DNA of 64,000 bases from Auriscalpium vulgare (lineage: Eukaryota; Basidiomycota; Agaricomycetes; Russulales; Auriscalpiaceae). Under the pieces are notes generated by a model. That model worked only from the letters and a program-made list of their open reading frames with translations, did no database searches and was not told where the DNA came from. Each line of letters begins with the position of its first letter. Within the stretch, counting starts at the first letter, position 1. The stretch is from the NCBI GenBank assembly GCA_019915015.1, contig JAHBBC010000020.1, forward strand, positions 496,001 through 560,000, in the 5' to 3' direction. Position numbers and translations under genes: made by a program. Below are positions 1 to 10,140 of the stretch, one piece after another.

Positions 1-119
1 GAATGATCGATGTCAGTGCTAATCGAGTTTAAATACATACAAGCTAATTCAAAGTCCGATCTATCTAATCTACTGACTACCGATCTACTGTCCTCTTGCG
101 CTGATACTACCGTTCTCGC

Positions 120-452
120 CTACGCGTCCTTGACATCCGTCACAGAAAGAGAGTGACGCGCCGCAAAGCGTTCCGAAATACACGACGTCGTCGCGCCGCT
201 GTCCACAAGCGCGTACGTGTGAAGAGGAGAACGGTTAGGGAAAGAAAGCGTGACCGAAATAAAGAAGTGGTCTGGAGAATTAAGCGTGGGTGCGGACGAG
301 GAGAAAAGGAATGTGGGCGCATTACGATGCGCAAGCATATACGCGCCGTCCGTAGCGCGCACATGTGTGGGCTCCGACGCGGCAATCGAGGCCGCAGGAC
401 GTGTCCCGTCGTCTGCCGGATGCCCAGGGACAAAGGAGCAGCCGGCTAGGCT
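120..452 (-). pseudogene. start of Pol: retropepsin-like protease fragment, truncated
   Basis: In the -1 frame relative to Gag an open stretch runs from the slippery site to a stop at 120-122. It contains ALVDSGATTSCIS, the D-S-G-A active-site signature of retroviral-type aspartic proteases, about 85 codons after the frameshift. A TAG follows only about 25 codons after the active site, before a full protease domain (about 100 residues) could be completed, and no polymerase follows in the remaining 119 bases. This looks like a nonsense-mutated or deleted Pol start rather than a working enzyme. Confidence 0.7.
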
Positions 453-1549
453 TTTCCCGACGACGAGGATGCAGGAGCGCGCGCTGCGTAATTCTTCTTC
501 GCGCGCTCGGACATGTTAGGACAATTGGAAATGAGGTGCTTACCCAGGCCGCAGTAAAGGCAGAGGCCTTCGCGGCGGCGGCGGTCCTTCTCTTCTTGAG
601 TGAGAGGCGCACGAGGCGTCTTGGTAGCGTCAATCTCCATGGGGACCGGAGCGTTCGACGAAGACGCGGGTGAAGCGTTCGAAGACGAGGCAGACTGCGA
701 CGGGCGTGCGGTTGCTATGGGTGTCTGCTTGCCCTTGCCTTTGCCCGAGTCTTGCTTCTTCTCCAGGGCGCGGCGATGGACGCGGTTGTCGGCCATGATC
801 GAGAGTGCGACGTACTCATTGAATACGGTCGGCTCGTGGAGACCGACGAGAAGGTCCTTGACCTCGTCCTTGAGACCTCTGTAGAACATTTGAATCTTCG
901 TAGCTTCTGAAAGGTCAAGATGGATCAGTAGTTCACGGAAACGAGACGCATACGCAGCAGCGGCGCCCGTCTGACGCAGCGCTTCAATCTTGCGCAGCGC
1001 CGTGCCGACGACGTCGCTGTCACCAAAGTGACTGCGGAAGTTGTCTATGAGGCCGTCGAAATCGCGCAGAAGGTCGGGCGAGACCTCCTCGACGGAGTTG
1101 TACCAGCTCTTGGCCGAGCCGTCCGCGAGGTAGGTCTGCATGTACAGAGCCCTGTCGAAGTCAGTGGGCAACGACGCGCGAGAGAGTTGAACGGCCGCTC
1201 CAATTTCCTTGATGAAAGGCTCGACATCTACGGCTTTGCCCGAAAAGACGCGGGGTTCCTTGAAACGAGCGACACCGTGGGGAGCGCCGCTAGTGTCGCG
1301 GGCGTCGCGACCGGAGTTGGCGGGCGCCGGGTCGCTAATTCGAGTGGTGAGCGCTTCGAGGACTTGTCTCATACGCTCCTGGTTCGCTTCGGCATTCTGG
1401 ACTTGACGGCCGAGTCCTATGAGGAGCTGAGCAAGTGCGTTGACGTCTTGAGCAGATGCAGGGTTCTGGGAAGCATCCTGAGTCGGTTGCTGACCCTGCG
1501 GGACGCTACCAGCATCTGCGGGCCACGGGTTCTCGTCGAGGCCTGACAT
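446..1549 (-). CDS. Gag polyprotein of a Ty3/gypsy-like LTR retrotransposon
   Basis: A 367-residue single-exon reading frame starting at an ATG (1547-1549). Residues about 95-270 read as a retrotransposon Gag (capsid) domain: PRVFSGK..., then a helical YASRFRELL / MFYRGLKDEVKDLL stretch. A Ser/Ala/Pro-rich linker follows, then a nucleocapsid zinc knuckle CxxCxxxxHxxxxC near residue 332-345. Gag would package element RNA into cytoplasmic particles. It ends at a TAG (446-448) just downstream of a slippery heptamer, after which a protease-like frame continues at -1. No reverse transcriptase, RNase H or integrase is present in the window, so the element is truncated or runs off the left edge. Family assignment is from motif recognition only. 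Confidence 0.85.
   Translation of the reverse strand: MSGLDENPWPADAGSVPQGQQPTQDASQNPASAQDVNALAQLLIGLGRQVQNAEANQERMRQVLEALTTRISDPAPANSGRDARDTSGAPHGVARFKEPRVFSGKAVDVEPFIKEIGAAVQLSRASLPTDFDRALYMQTYLADGSAKSWYNSVEEVSPDLLRDFDGLIDNFRSHFGDSDVVGTALRKIEALRQTGAAAAYASRFRELLIHLDLSEATKIQMFYRGLKDEVKDLLVGLHEPTVFNEYVALSIMADNRVHRRALEKKQDSGKGKGKQTPIATARPSQSASSSNASPASSSNAPVPMEIDATKTPRAPLTQEEKDRRRREGLCLYCGLGKHLISNCPNMSERAKKNYAARAPASSSSGKA
452..458 (-). promoter_or_regulatory. -1 ribosomal frameshift slippery heptamer (G GGA AAA)
   Basis: On the minus strand the Gag codons read TCG GGA AAA GCC TAG. The heptamer GGGAAAA sits in the X-XXY-YYZ register of the Gag frame, one codon before the Gag stop. Slipping back one base gives AGC CTA GCC and opens the protease frame. 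That geometry is the standard one for Gag-Pol expression in many Ty3-type elements. A downstream pseudoknot was not modelled. Confidence 0.65.
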
Positions 1550-2480
1550 GTTAGCAAGTAGACGCTTGGAAATAGAAGGTGAGTTCGAGAAGTTGATGAG
1601 GGAGTTTACCGAGGCTTCGAGAAGCGAGAGATGAGGGTTTATCGAGCGAGTAAGGTCGAGAGGGAGGGATTCGAGTTGATGGTCGAGTCAAACTGTAACG
1701 GGGCGAGTGTTTCGAGCGAAGGGGACGCGAGAATGAACAGAGGAAGTCACTGGCGTTGACTCGACGAGGGAAAGGTACAGGAGCCGCGAGCGACGGAGTA
1801 ATACGGGCGCACGGACCAACGGAGGCAAATGTACATAGCTAAGTCGGGATGAGCACGTGTACCGTAATGATGCGAGTCTGTCGTACGAAACCAGAGTCCG
1901 TGAGCTAAGTAGAGTGTCCGTTTGTATCTAGAATGGCCGTGCCCATCACATCAAGCGCGGTCAAGGAGTAGGGTGTCTTGAGAGACGGCTCAAGCGCTTG
2001 AGTCATGCTCTCGAGCACCCTCAAGCAGGCTCAAGCGTTCGGCTCGCGGCCGGCGCTTATATTAGTTTGCTCTTGAGTTTGCTCCCGAGCGATCTCAAGC
2101 ACACAGCCGATCTCAAGCACACAGCCTTGTTATCATTGTTATCATAGATAACTAATTTGTTTATTTCTTGCTGAAATTCACCCCGGGCTTATCATGTATA
2201 CGCTAAACGCTAAACGAGCGCGAAACCAGTGCATATATTATGGGTACCACCGGCACACCACCGGGGACCCGAGAGTAAGGACCGAAGCTCAGAAAGAGAG
2301 TGGGGATGGTAGAAATGACAGCACGACGAAATTATCAACACCGAAATAAGCTACGAGGATGATAGGTTGATCACGATCATTAAAAGATTAGCTCGAAGGG
2401 AATGTCTGAACGGAACAATTAACCAGCCTGAGCTGCTGCAAGAAGGCCCGGAGGCGGCGTGATGAAGATGGGATTTCGCG
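1550..2480. other. 5' leader of the retroelement and non-coding sequence, no gene seen
   Basis: No credible protein frame. 1550-1900 is probably the untranslated leader of the Gag element; I could not place an LTR boundary or a primer-binding site with confidence. From about 1970 to 2125 there is a dense cluster of CTCAAG/CTTGAG hexamers and an 18-bp direct repeat (GATCTCAAGCACACAGCC, twice around 2092-2127). Confidence 0.5.
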
Positions 2481-2483
2481 TCG

Positions 2484-2664
2484 TTTGTTGCCGTCGTCAT
2501 CACCATATATGGTTGTGGCCACGCGCACGGACCTTCGGAACTTTACGGCCATTGAGGTAGCGCACTTTCGAAAGTGCGCTACCTCGATGGCCGTAATCCC
2601 CCGAAGGTCCGTGCGCGAGCGTTTGTTGCCTATGGCCATATTTGGTCATGGCGACGGCAACATG
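2484..2664. repeat. long hairpin (foldback) repeat
   Basis: Arms 2522-2569 and 2570-2617 are 48 bp each, abut at a TTTCGAAA centre and pair with only about five mismatches. A weaker outer stem continues to about 2489 and 2663 (GTTGCCGTCG... against ...CGACGGCAAC). Hairpins of this kind are typical of foldback or MITE-like elements. CTCAAG-rich clusters lie on both sides (about 1971-2110 and 2772-2892), which could be subterminal repeats of one element. No target-site duplication was found. Confidence 0.6.
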
Positions 2665-2892
2665 TGAGTGTCAGGGGACAACGACGTAGCCATATGTATA
2701 GCCCTCACATACTACAGGGATATGAGTTTTTCCTGATGTACGTACACTCCTCATTATCATATGAGCTGCTATGAGCTGGCTCGAGAGCACTCAAGAGCAC
2801 TCAAGAGGGCACAAATACGCGCTGTCAATGATGCGCTCTTGACGCGACTCTCGAGACACGCCAAGCGCTTGAGAGCTCTTGAGAGCGCTTGT

Positions 2893-4392
2893 CATTCGTT
2901 ACTTCTCTTGACCGCGCGGGCGGTTTTCCTGATGTGTAAGTATGCCGGTACGTGCCGCAAAGTGACGCGACTGTCAGCGCCGACATGCTCATCTTCCTCC
3001 TCATCTAGGAAAATGACAGGGGTCGTTCCCCGCACCCCATTTGTGAGGCCAAGGTTTGCCTGTACGTTGAGGGTCACCATCACCTTCATGCCGACCGCAA
3101 TTTCGACTCGATTGGGTTACCCCGAGACCTCTCGACGCCCTTACTTCCGCTCTTTACGACTCGCCACTGCTAGTCTTTCACGCAGCTTCTCTCTCCTATA
3201 GCTACGAGTTGTACAATGTTCCTCTCTCTAGTCACTAGTCACACTGTTGTTTGTTTAGTGGCTCAGAAGCTGCGAATTCGAAGCCGAGACAATAGTTGCC
3301 TGCACTTCTGCTTGCAGAACTTGATCCAGAGCACCAAGCGGCGTACTTAGTCTACATCAGATCGCTCGAGTGCTGCACTCATCCGTGCATATGCATCTGA
3401 GCAAGGTGACGGCCCCCGGGGCGCATTTCGAGTATATAATGTGCCTGATTCAATTTCGAGCGGGAGAGACCTTGGCGAGCAAGGTAATCTCGTACGAGTC
3501 CTGAACCTCCTACAAATATCGGCACGCCGGCTTGAGCTTCTCCGACCCAAAATCTGACGGGTATTGCCGGTTGGGTTTCGCTGCTGCAGTTTTTCTCTTC
3601 GTCACGTCAACAACGACAGCTCGAAAGCCGCGATGCTCGTCCCGCATAGAGCGCCTCGCGCACTCTCCTTGCGAGCGGGCTAAGGTCTGAGCGTTCGTCT
3701 CCTCGATTCGCCCCAGCCGGGCCTCGCGCTCAACACGCGACGCGACGCACCAGAAATCCTCACATTTAGGGTGGTAGCCTATCAACTGTTCCCAGAGATC
3801 CAACCCTGGCCCGGCGGTAGCTGGTCCCCAGGGATCTGGGGAGGGGGTGTATCTGTGATTGGTAGCGTCGCGGGACCTGGGCGTCCACGTCGTCCACGCT
3901 TGCAGCCTGCCACCTTATCGTGCCGAGTGTCCTTCGGGACCAGGCGACCGCCCCTTTTCTGTGAAATATCGTCTAGCAGGGTCGTTTGTATACGCATCGC
4001 GCGTCCCCGTTCTGCGGGGTGCGTGTCTCGTACCGGGGGGTTATACGATCCTGGCGCAAACCGGTTCGAGTCGGGCATACGAGGGGTTGCAGGCTGCGAC
4101 ATTGCGTACGACGGCGTGCGGTGCCCTTCAGTGCACTTCGCGGTGCGTGCCCTTCGTGGCCACGTAACTCGATTCAGACTACTCTCGGGCTGTCGTCTAA
4201 TTTTTTCCCTTGCCTCTTTGCGAGTGCATCCTGGTCTCCTGGCAGTCCGCTGACTCGTGCCTGGTGCGTATCCTTTCTCGGTTTTACTATCATCGCTCAC
4301 ATTGAAGTAGGATTTCTCAATGGCGATATTCGTGTGTCTCCGACAAGTCTCCGACTTCTTAGCGGATCCCGCACTTCTGTGGAATACAGTAC
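2893..4392. other. intergenic, no gene supported
   Basis: Frames open here lack domain similarity and conserved splice structure. A GGTTCGAG tract near 4060-4070 resembles a tRNA T-loop/B box, but no cloverleaf could be folded around it. The right edge abuts the left breakpoint of the large tandem duplication at 4393. Confidence 0.4.
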
Positions 4393-5146
4393 CTTCCCGA
4401 CTTCCTATGTATGTTACCCAGACAATTTTCATCGACGCCATTCATCTTCAATTGTCGTGGTCCCATCGTCCACTATCTGACCATCGTCCACTACCTGAAG
4501 GAGCGCTAACCAGATTTGACCATACGTCGCTCTATGCCCTCGTTGCCAGGCTCTAGCGGAAAACGCAAGACCGGCTGTCACCGTGGTGTTTGCTGACTTT
4601 CCCGCCATAGCTGTACACGCTCGTGTCTCGGTTCAAACTACTTCATCTTGTCTGTCTCGTCTTCGTCAACACAAAATATCTGATGACCGTGGCTCAGTGC
4701 CCATCCTTCTTCCATTGATGTGCCTGGCTGCACGCTCTGGCTGCCCGTGCGTGTCCGATCATTTGTGCTTGGCCTGCGTCTTACCGTGTATTCCACAACA
4801 GAGCGTGCGGCGGCAAATCAGTCGCTACATCGTCCGCACGCCGGCAGAAGTAGATAGTTACTGACCGGCAGCTATCGAAATCGAAGGACACCTCGCTCCC
4901 ATCGGCGACTCGCGAGGTATTAGGGACACGCTCAGCCATGGATGAATTTTGGATATCATGCTGGCGTGGTCTCTAAATTCAATCACCGTCTTCATCGTTA
5001 CTGATATTGCCATACAAAAGCAACCTGCCGCCGTCTACGTCAAGTCAGCGGCGTCGGTGACCTTGTATCGTCCGCACATTCATTCATATCATTCAGACGA
5101 ATCACACTGCCGAGGTGAATATGGGCTTGGCACCCTCAGCATTCTG

Positions 5147-5154
5147 TATAAAAG
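5147..5154 (+). promoter_or_regulatory. TATA box of peptide-precursor gene, copy 1
   Basis: TATAAAAG lies 143 bases before the ATG at 5290 in sequence that is almost identical in the second copy (9998-10005). A pyrimidine-rich leader lies between the box and the start codon. Confidence 0.65.
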
Positions 5155-5289
5155 GGATACCATGAGCGTCGTTCTTCGCCAACAGCTAGTCTGCTCAACC
5201 CCACTGGTACCGGCTACCTCCACTCCTCACGCCCTCAACATTTTCTACGCTCAAGACATCTTCCTTTGCTCATCAACGCGATCTGCACC

Positions 5290-6035
5290 ATGCGCTTCTC
5301 CATTGCATTCGTTACCCTCGCTGCCGCTGGTGCATGCGCGCCGGCCTTCGCGGCGCCTGCAGCTGCTTATCCTTCGGCCGACCTGAGGTCAGCAGAATTC
5401 TGAGCATATCATGTGTCTAGCGTGTTGCTGACGTCTGCACTTCTAGTCGCCGCCAGGACATCCCGGACGCCGACCCTCGGCTGTCGATCGGCACGGTGGC
5501 CAACCTCGGAAACGCGTTCATCCACGGCCTGTCCACCGGCCAGGACTTGGTCAACCTCGTCAACGGGCAGCAGACGTATGTTATCACTTGCGCTGCTGTA
5601 CCACGCGTTCTGACGTGCACATGTGTCTGCAGCCAGAAACGTCAAGATGCCGACGGGAACGCCTTCGAGAGCTTTGTACAGCAGTTCTTTAAGGATCATC
5701 CTAACCAGGCCTTCCTCCGCGAGCAGGCGTATGTTTCACTTACACTTCTGTACCACTCGTTCTGACGTGCATGTGTCTGTAGCGAGAAACGCCAGGATGC
5801 CTTCGCGGACTTGTTGCAGCCATTCTTTGCGAACTCTAACACCCTCCCCTCCCGCGAACTCGACGAGCGCGGCGTTGCCAGCGCGGCTGTTGCGATTGGC
5901 AAGATATTCGGGAAGCTTTTCGGAGGCGGGAGCAAGCTCACGCGCGACGTCGAGGAGCGTGGCGCGGCCAGCGCGGCTGTAGCCATCGGCAAGATATTCG
6001 GGAAGCTTTTCGGAGGCGGCAGCAAGCTCGTCTGA
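5290..6035 (+). CDS. secreted kexin-processed repeat-peptide precursor, copy 1
   Basis: Four exons: 5290-5387, 5447-5575, 5633-5728 and 5783-6035, giving 191 residues. A signal peptide (MRFSIAFVTLAAAGACAPAFA) is followed by three modules that each open with a dibasic site plus Gln-Asp: SRR-QD, QKR-QD and EKR-QD. This is the arrangement expected for a Kex2-cut secreted precursor in which the new N-terminal Gln can form pyroglutamate. All three introns are phase 2, so exons 2 and 3 are symmetrical cassettes, and introns 2 and 3 are near copies of one another, showing exon duplication. The last exon ends with two copies of a 30-residue unit containing GKIFGKLFGGGSK, a cationic amphipathic segment rich in Gly, Lys and Phe that resembles membrane-active peptides. 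Cleavage sites and activity are inferred; I do not recognise a named family. Alternatives are a mating-type or surface-repellent peptide. Confidence 0.8.
5859..6032 (+). repeat. 90-bp in-frame coding duplication in last exon
   Basis: Two units 90 bases apart (for example the GAGCG(C/T)GGCG tracts at 5866 and 5956) encode the same amphipathic peptide twice. The paralogous gene at 10141-10796 has only one unit and is otherwise the same protein. Confidence 0.85.
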
Positions 6036-6644
6036 GGAGTTCGTTGGGAAAGCAGCTGTGACTTCAGACGGAATTTTCTTGGAGCAGCTCTGTGTGTAAC
6101 GCAGTTTGATGACTTTATGACTCTAGCGTATCATGAATATGTTGTTGCCACGGCTTGTAGCCACCCAGTCCTTCGTGCGCACCTTGCGCAACTCGAGTAT
6201 TAAGTCCAGCAGCAAGATCTCTCTATCGTCCCGCCACAAAGCGGTCGTCAAAGGGGGTTCGGGTATGGTAGTAAGTGGCATGCGCGAGTTGCCCAGTGGT
6301 CGCCGAAGGCTTAGCGCGGCTCCGGAACCAACCGTCATGTTCGGACTCAGATTGGGGCTCCGTCGGCATAGCAGCAGCGCTAGGTGGGTGCCGAAGATTC
6401 CTGCCCTCTTTTCTTCTGCGCTCTTCGAGGTCCTCTTCGCACGCACGCAGCTCGTCTACGTTTTACGCCTGTAATACCGACGCAAGTGGAACGCGACCGT
6501 CGATCGGCGGGCATCGCCCGCCCGGTGCCCCCGAAGCGCATATAGACCGCGCGCCCCGCGTCTGCCCCGCATCCCACCACCCGCGTTGAACTGAAGGCCG
6601 CCCACTATCTCTTTCCCGCCCTTCTCTTGTTCTGCAGCTTTCGG

Positions 6645-7165
6645 AATGCTTTCCTCTCTCAAGTTCTCTGCCCTCGCGTCGCCGTGTACCTCGTCGCCAA
6701 TATCGCGGTCTTCTCTACTGCGACCCTCGTGGGCGACTGCGGCGGGGACGCTGTAGCGCAGGACAGCGCGTCAAGTGGCAGTGCGTCGGGTGGTGACTCG
6801 GGTGCGGCGGCGACGCCTGCGTTGTTCGATGCCGACAACGGTGGAGGCGGGTGGAGTCAACGGCGACGGCGGAAACAGCGGTGGCAGCGGTAGAGGCAGC
6901 GCGACTGAGGTAACGGCGACTTCGACGGTGACAGCGCTGCGACGTTTGGGGCTGCGGACACCAACACCTACGCCGCATACAACTGCCCAAGTGGCGAAAA
7001 AGTGTATTGCTGCGGCGACTTCGGCCCTGGTGCAGTACGTGGCGTCGACAGTCTGATTGCCTGCTGATGTTATGTTGTTCTTCAGGGACCTCGAGATCAT
7101 CTTGCCCCTGGGCTTCTGCACCACGCCGATAACGTGCTGCAACGACGGCCTTGTAAGTTACGGTC
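6645..7165 (+). pseudogene. broken gene for a small cysteine-rich secreted protein
   Basis: A hydrophobic start (ATG at 6645, then in another frame VAVYLVANIAVFSTATLVG) is followed by an Asp/Gly/Ser-rich linker. Two cysteine clusters come next: CPSGEKVYCC before a GTACGT donor at about 7037, and FCTTPITCC after a TTCAG acceptor at about 7085. The spacing recalls half of a hydrophobin pattern (C-CC ... C-CC), but the parts lie in different frames, with a TGA just before the first cluster, and the apparent splice does not keep phase. I read it as a decayed secreted-protein gene in duplication unit 1. Unit 2 has unrelated sequence at this position. Confidence 0.4.
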
Positions 7166-7544
7166 GCTCCTTGCGCGTTCATTACAGCTTGCTGATCGCG
7201 AATTAGACAAGCCTAGCGCCAGTCGCCGAATGCCATGACTGAGTGATCTCAGGACCGTCTCTTCTCTCTATCCTGACATCGGCCTTGCGGACAACAACTA
7301 CATACCCTGTCACTTGTTCCCATCATGTCGCGCAGCTGGTATTTCAGTGTATCGGTTTCGCATATAATACATCATTCACATGGTGCCTTTCAAGCTTCGT
7401 GGGCGGCGCGACGACGGTTCTCTGAGTCTATGTACTCGCCAGAAGAGAAGTTCCAACGTCCGAGGCATGGCGTCGTCCTCTCGGCATCTCGGCCGCACGA
7501 TCCTCCGGGTGCCGCCTCCGCCACGCTCATATGTACCCCCTAAC

Positions 7545-8783
7545 ATGCCGACGCCCGCCACTTTCATAATGTACCATGACCCTAACCAGCTGTCAACAAC
7601 CCTGCACCTTCCCGTACATGTCAGTGTTCGTGCATGGAAAACGCTGTTCGGCGCGTGCGTGCCATCTTATTTCCCCTGGTGTTTCCGCTGAATGCTCCAA
7701 AACAGGCTGGCTGGCTATCGCCGCAACGTTCGGCTACACATTCACGTTCGGAATCTACCAGGATGTATACACGGGCGCGCACGTCGCATCCGCGATAGGC
7801 GTCCGCTGGATCGGTGCGACGCAGCTCAGCCTCCTCCTCGCGACGAGCCTCCCCGCCGGCATGCTGCACGACTCTGGCCACTTCCGCAGCGTTATCACCA
7901 CTGGCTCCTGTTTATTCACATCCTCGTACGTGCGCCCGTTCCATCACTCTCTATACATTTTGTTGATCAAGCACGGGTGATTGAAGGCTGTTCATGCTCT
8001 CGTTTGTCGACCTCGGGGATCACTACTTCAAGTTTTTCTTCACCCAGGGTATCGTGATGGGCGTCGGAGCCGGCTTGGTGTGCATCCCGTCCCTGGCCGT
8101 CCAGACGGATCATTGGGGTACCCAGAGCGCACTGGCGATGGGAATCGCGTCGAGCGGTGAGTGTCTGTCTCCGAGGCCACGCGAGCGAGGCGCTGACGCT
8201 ATGTGGGAAGGGATGTTCGTCGGTGGGACGTTCTTCCCGATCATGCTTACCCAGCTTCTGCACAACGGCGTATCGTTCGCTTGGAGTGTACGCGCGTCGG
8301 CCCTCGTCGTGCTCGGCATGCTGCTCGTGGCCAATGCCTGCATGCGGCAGACTTATCCACGCGCCTCGTCGGGGGACAAGCGGACGAGTATCAGGGAGCT
8401 AGTGACGGACACTCCGTGCATGGCTGCTGTGATAGGGTGAGTCCTGTCTGCAACGTCATTCTAACAGGAGCTCATCGCGGATGCAGGGGTCTGTTCACGA
8501 ACTGGGGAATATACTTCATGTGTCAGTGACCTCGCTGCCAACTAGCCTCCTGAAATCTTATCAAATCAACCATAGACTTCTATCTTCAACTGTACGTGGT
8601 CCACCGAGGCATAGACGACGCATTCGCATTTTACACAGTCAGCTCCATCTTCACCTATATTGTTTGACACTGCTGACAGCTGAGTCGCCTCCGCCTCGCT
8701 TCTAGCCCGCCATCCTTTGCGGCGCAGCAATACCCGGAGCCATTCTTGCCCAGGGCAATATCCTGGTGCGAAGCATCAGCTGA
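7545..8783 (+). pseudogene. MFS monocarboxylate-type transporter, copy 1 (3'-truncated)
   Basis: It matches the intact copy at 12457-17310 through six exons. GWLAIAATFGYTFTFG with YQDVY (first membrane helix) is followed by LGDHYFKFFFTQG, then VGGTFFPIML and FTNWGIYF. Homology stops inside the exon reading PAILCGAAIPGAIL at about 8747, where foreign sequence brings a TGA at 8781. That leaves only about half of the twelve helices of the family. One extra G at the start of exon 2, relative to copy 2, also makes the splice phase questionable. Probably non-functional. Monocarboxylate porters of this fungal family move small organic acids across the plasma membrane. Confidence 0.75.
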
Positions 8784-9243
8784 ATCCCTGTCACGCCTCT
8801 GCTGCTGAAGAGGCTCACAATGCAGGCTTTCTTGTTGTGATGCATGAGGTGCACACGATGAAGATGTAGAGAGATCAGGTTTGTTGTGTCGGAGGTAAAA
8901 CCTTGCGACTCGCGATACCTCAATCATGACAATAATCCCTGTAGCTGAGGTAAGTGGGATAGTATGCGCAGAACGGACAGCTCCTCCGAGTCGCGGTCGA
9001 CGGCCTTGATAACGCATTTCTCGCCTGCGGGTCCATCGGCCCACATCACAGTTTCCGCCCAGTTCTGTGCATCAACACGTCAAAGTCGTGCCAGTGGAGA
9101 ACGTACGGATGGCTTCACTGGTGACGGGCCGTTTATCAAGCTGATGTGTCTCCTGCCGAGGGCCTCGAGCTGATATTTCTGCCACTTGTACTGGGGCCCT
9201 TGTTCAAGAGCCAAAGAGCAATTGGTACGTCCCGCACAGCGCG
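8784..9243. other. junction filler between duplication units, no gene
   Basis: Sequence with no counterpart after the truncated transporter, ending at the precise start of unit 2 (CTTCCCGACTTCC at 9244). No reading frame of note. Confidence 0.5.
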
Positions 9244-9997
9244 CTTCCCGACTTCCTATGTATGTTACCCAGACAATCTTCATCAACGCCATTCATCTTC
9301 AATTGTCGTGGTCCCATCGTCCACTACCTGACCATCGTCCACTACCTGAAGGAGCGCTAACCAGATTTGACCATACGTCGCTCTATGCCCTCGTTGCCAG
9401 GCTCTAGCGGAAAACGCAAGACCGGCTGTCACCGTGGTGTTTGCCAACTTTCCCGCCATAGCTGTACACGCTCGTGCCTCGGTTCAAACTACTTCATCTT
9501 GTCTGTCTCGTCTTCGTCAACACAAAATATCTGATGACCGTGGCTCAGTGCCCATCCTTCTTCCATTGATGTGCCTGGCTGCACGCTCTGGCTGCCCGTG
9601 CGTGTCCGATCATTTGTGCTTGGCCTGCGTCTTACCGTGTATTCCACAACAGAGCGTGCGGCGGCAAAACAGTCGCTACATCGTCCGCACGCCGGCAGAA
9701 GTAGATAGTTACTGACCGGCAGCTATCGAAATCGAAGGACACCTCGCTCCCATCGGCGACTCGCGAGGTATTAGGGACACGCTCAGCCATGGATGAATTT
9801 TGGATATCATGCTGGCGTGGTCTCTGAATTCAATCACCGTCTTCATCGTTACTGATATTGCCATACAAAAGCAACCTGCCGCCGTCTACGTCAAGTCAGC
9901 GGCGTCGGTGACCTTGTATCGGCCGCACATTCATTCATATCATTCAGACGAATCACACTGCCGAGGTGAATATGGGCTTGGCACCCTCAGCATTCTG

Positions 9998-10005
9998 TAT
10001 AAAAG
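9998..10005 (+). promoter_or_regulatory. TATA box of peptide-precursor gene, copy 2
   Basis: TATAAAAG, 143 bases before the ATG at 10141, with flanks matching those of copy 1. Confidence 0.65.
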
Positions 10006-10140
10006 GGATACCATGAGCGTCGTTCTTCGCCAACAGCTAGTCTGCTCAACCCCACTGGTACCGGCTACCTCCACTCCTCACGCCCTCAACATTTTCTACG
10101 CTCAAGACATCTTCCTTTGCTCATCAACGCGATCTGCACC

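Larger units (their letters stand above)
4393..9243. repeat. tandem segmental duplication, unit 1
   Basis: From CTTCCCGACTTCCTATG at 4393 the sequence matches that starting at 9244 with an offset of 4851 bases, almost without change through the peptide gene to about 6385. It then matches again (about 7545-8747 against 12457-13655) over the transporter gene. The stretch between (6386-7540) differs from its counterpart in unit 2 (11145-12450). The unit carries the peptide-precursor gene and an MFS gene in head-to-tail order. Near identity of the peptide genes, introns included, implies a recent event. Confidence 0.9.

Noticed and set aside
2388..2667. Small frames on both strands over the hairpin that share peptide words
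   Set aside because: The shared words simply reflect the palindrome read on each strand.
4058..4080. tRNA-like T-loop (GGTTCGAG tract)
   Set aside because: No acceptor stem, D-arm or anticodon arm could be placed; similar words at 17347 and 50409 also fail.
3782..4441. Minus-strand frame of about 220 codons left of the duplication
   Set aside because: Part of it crosses the duplication breakpoint and no family features were seen.
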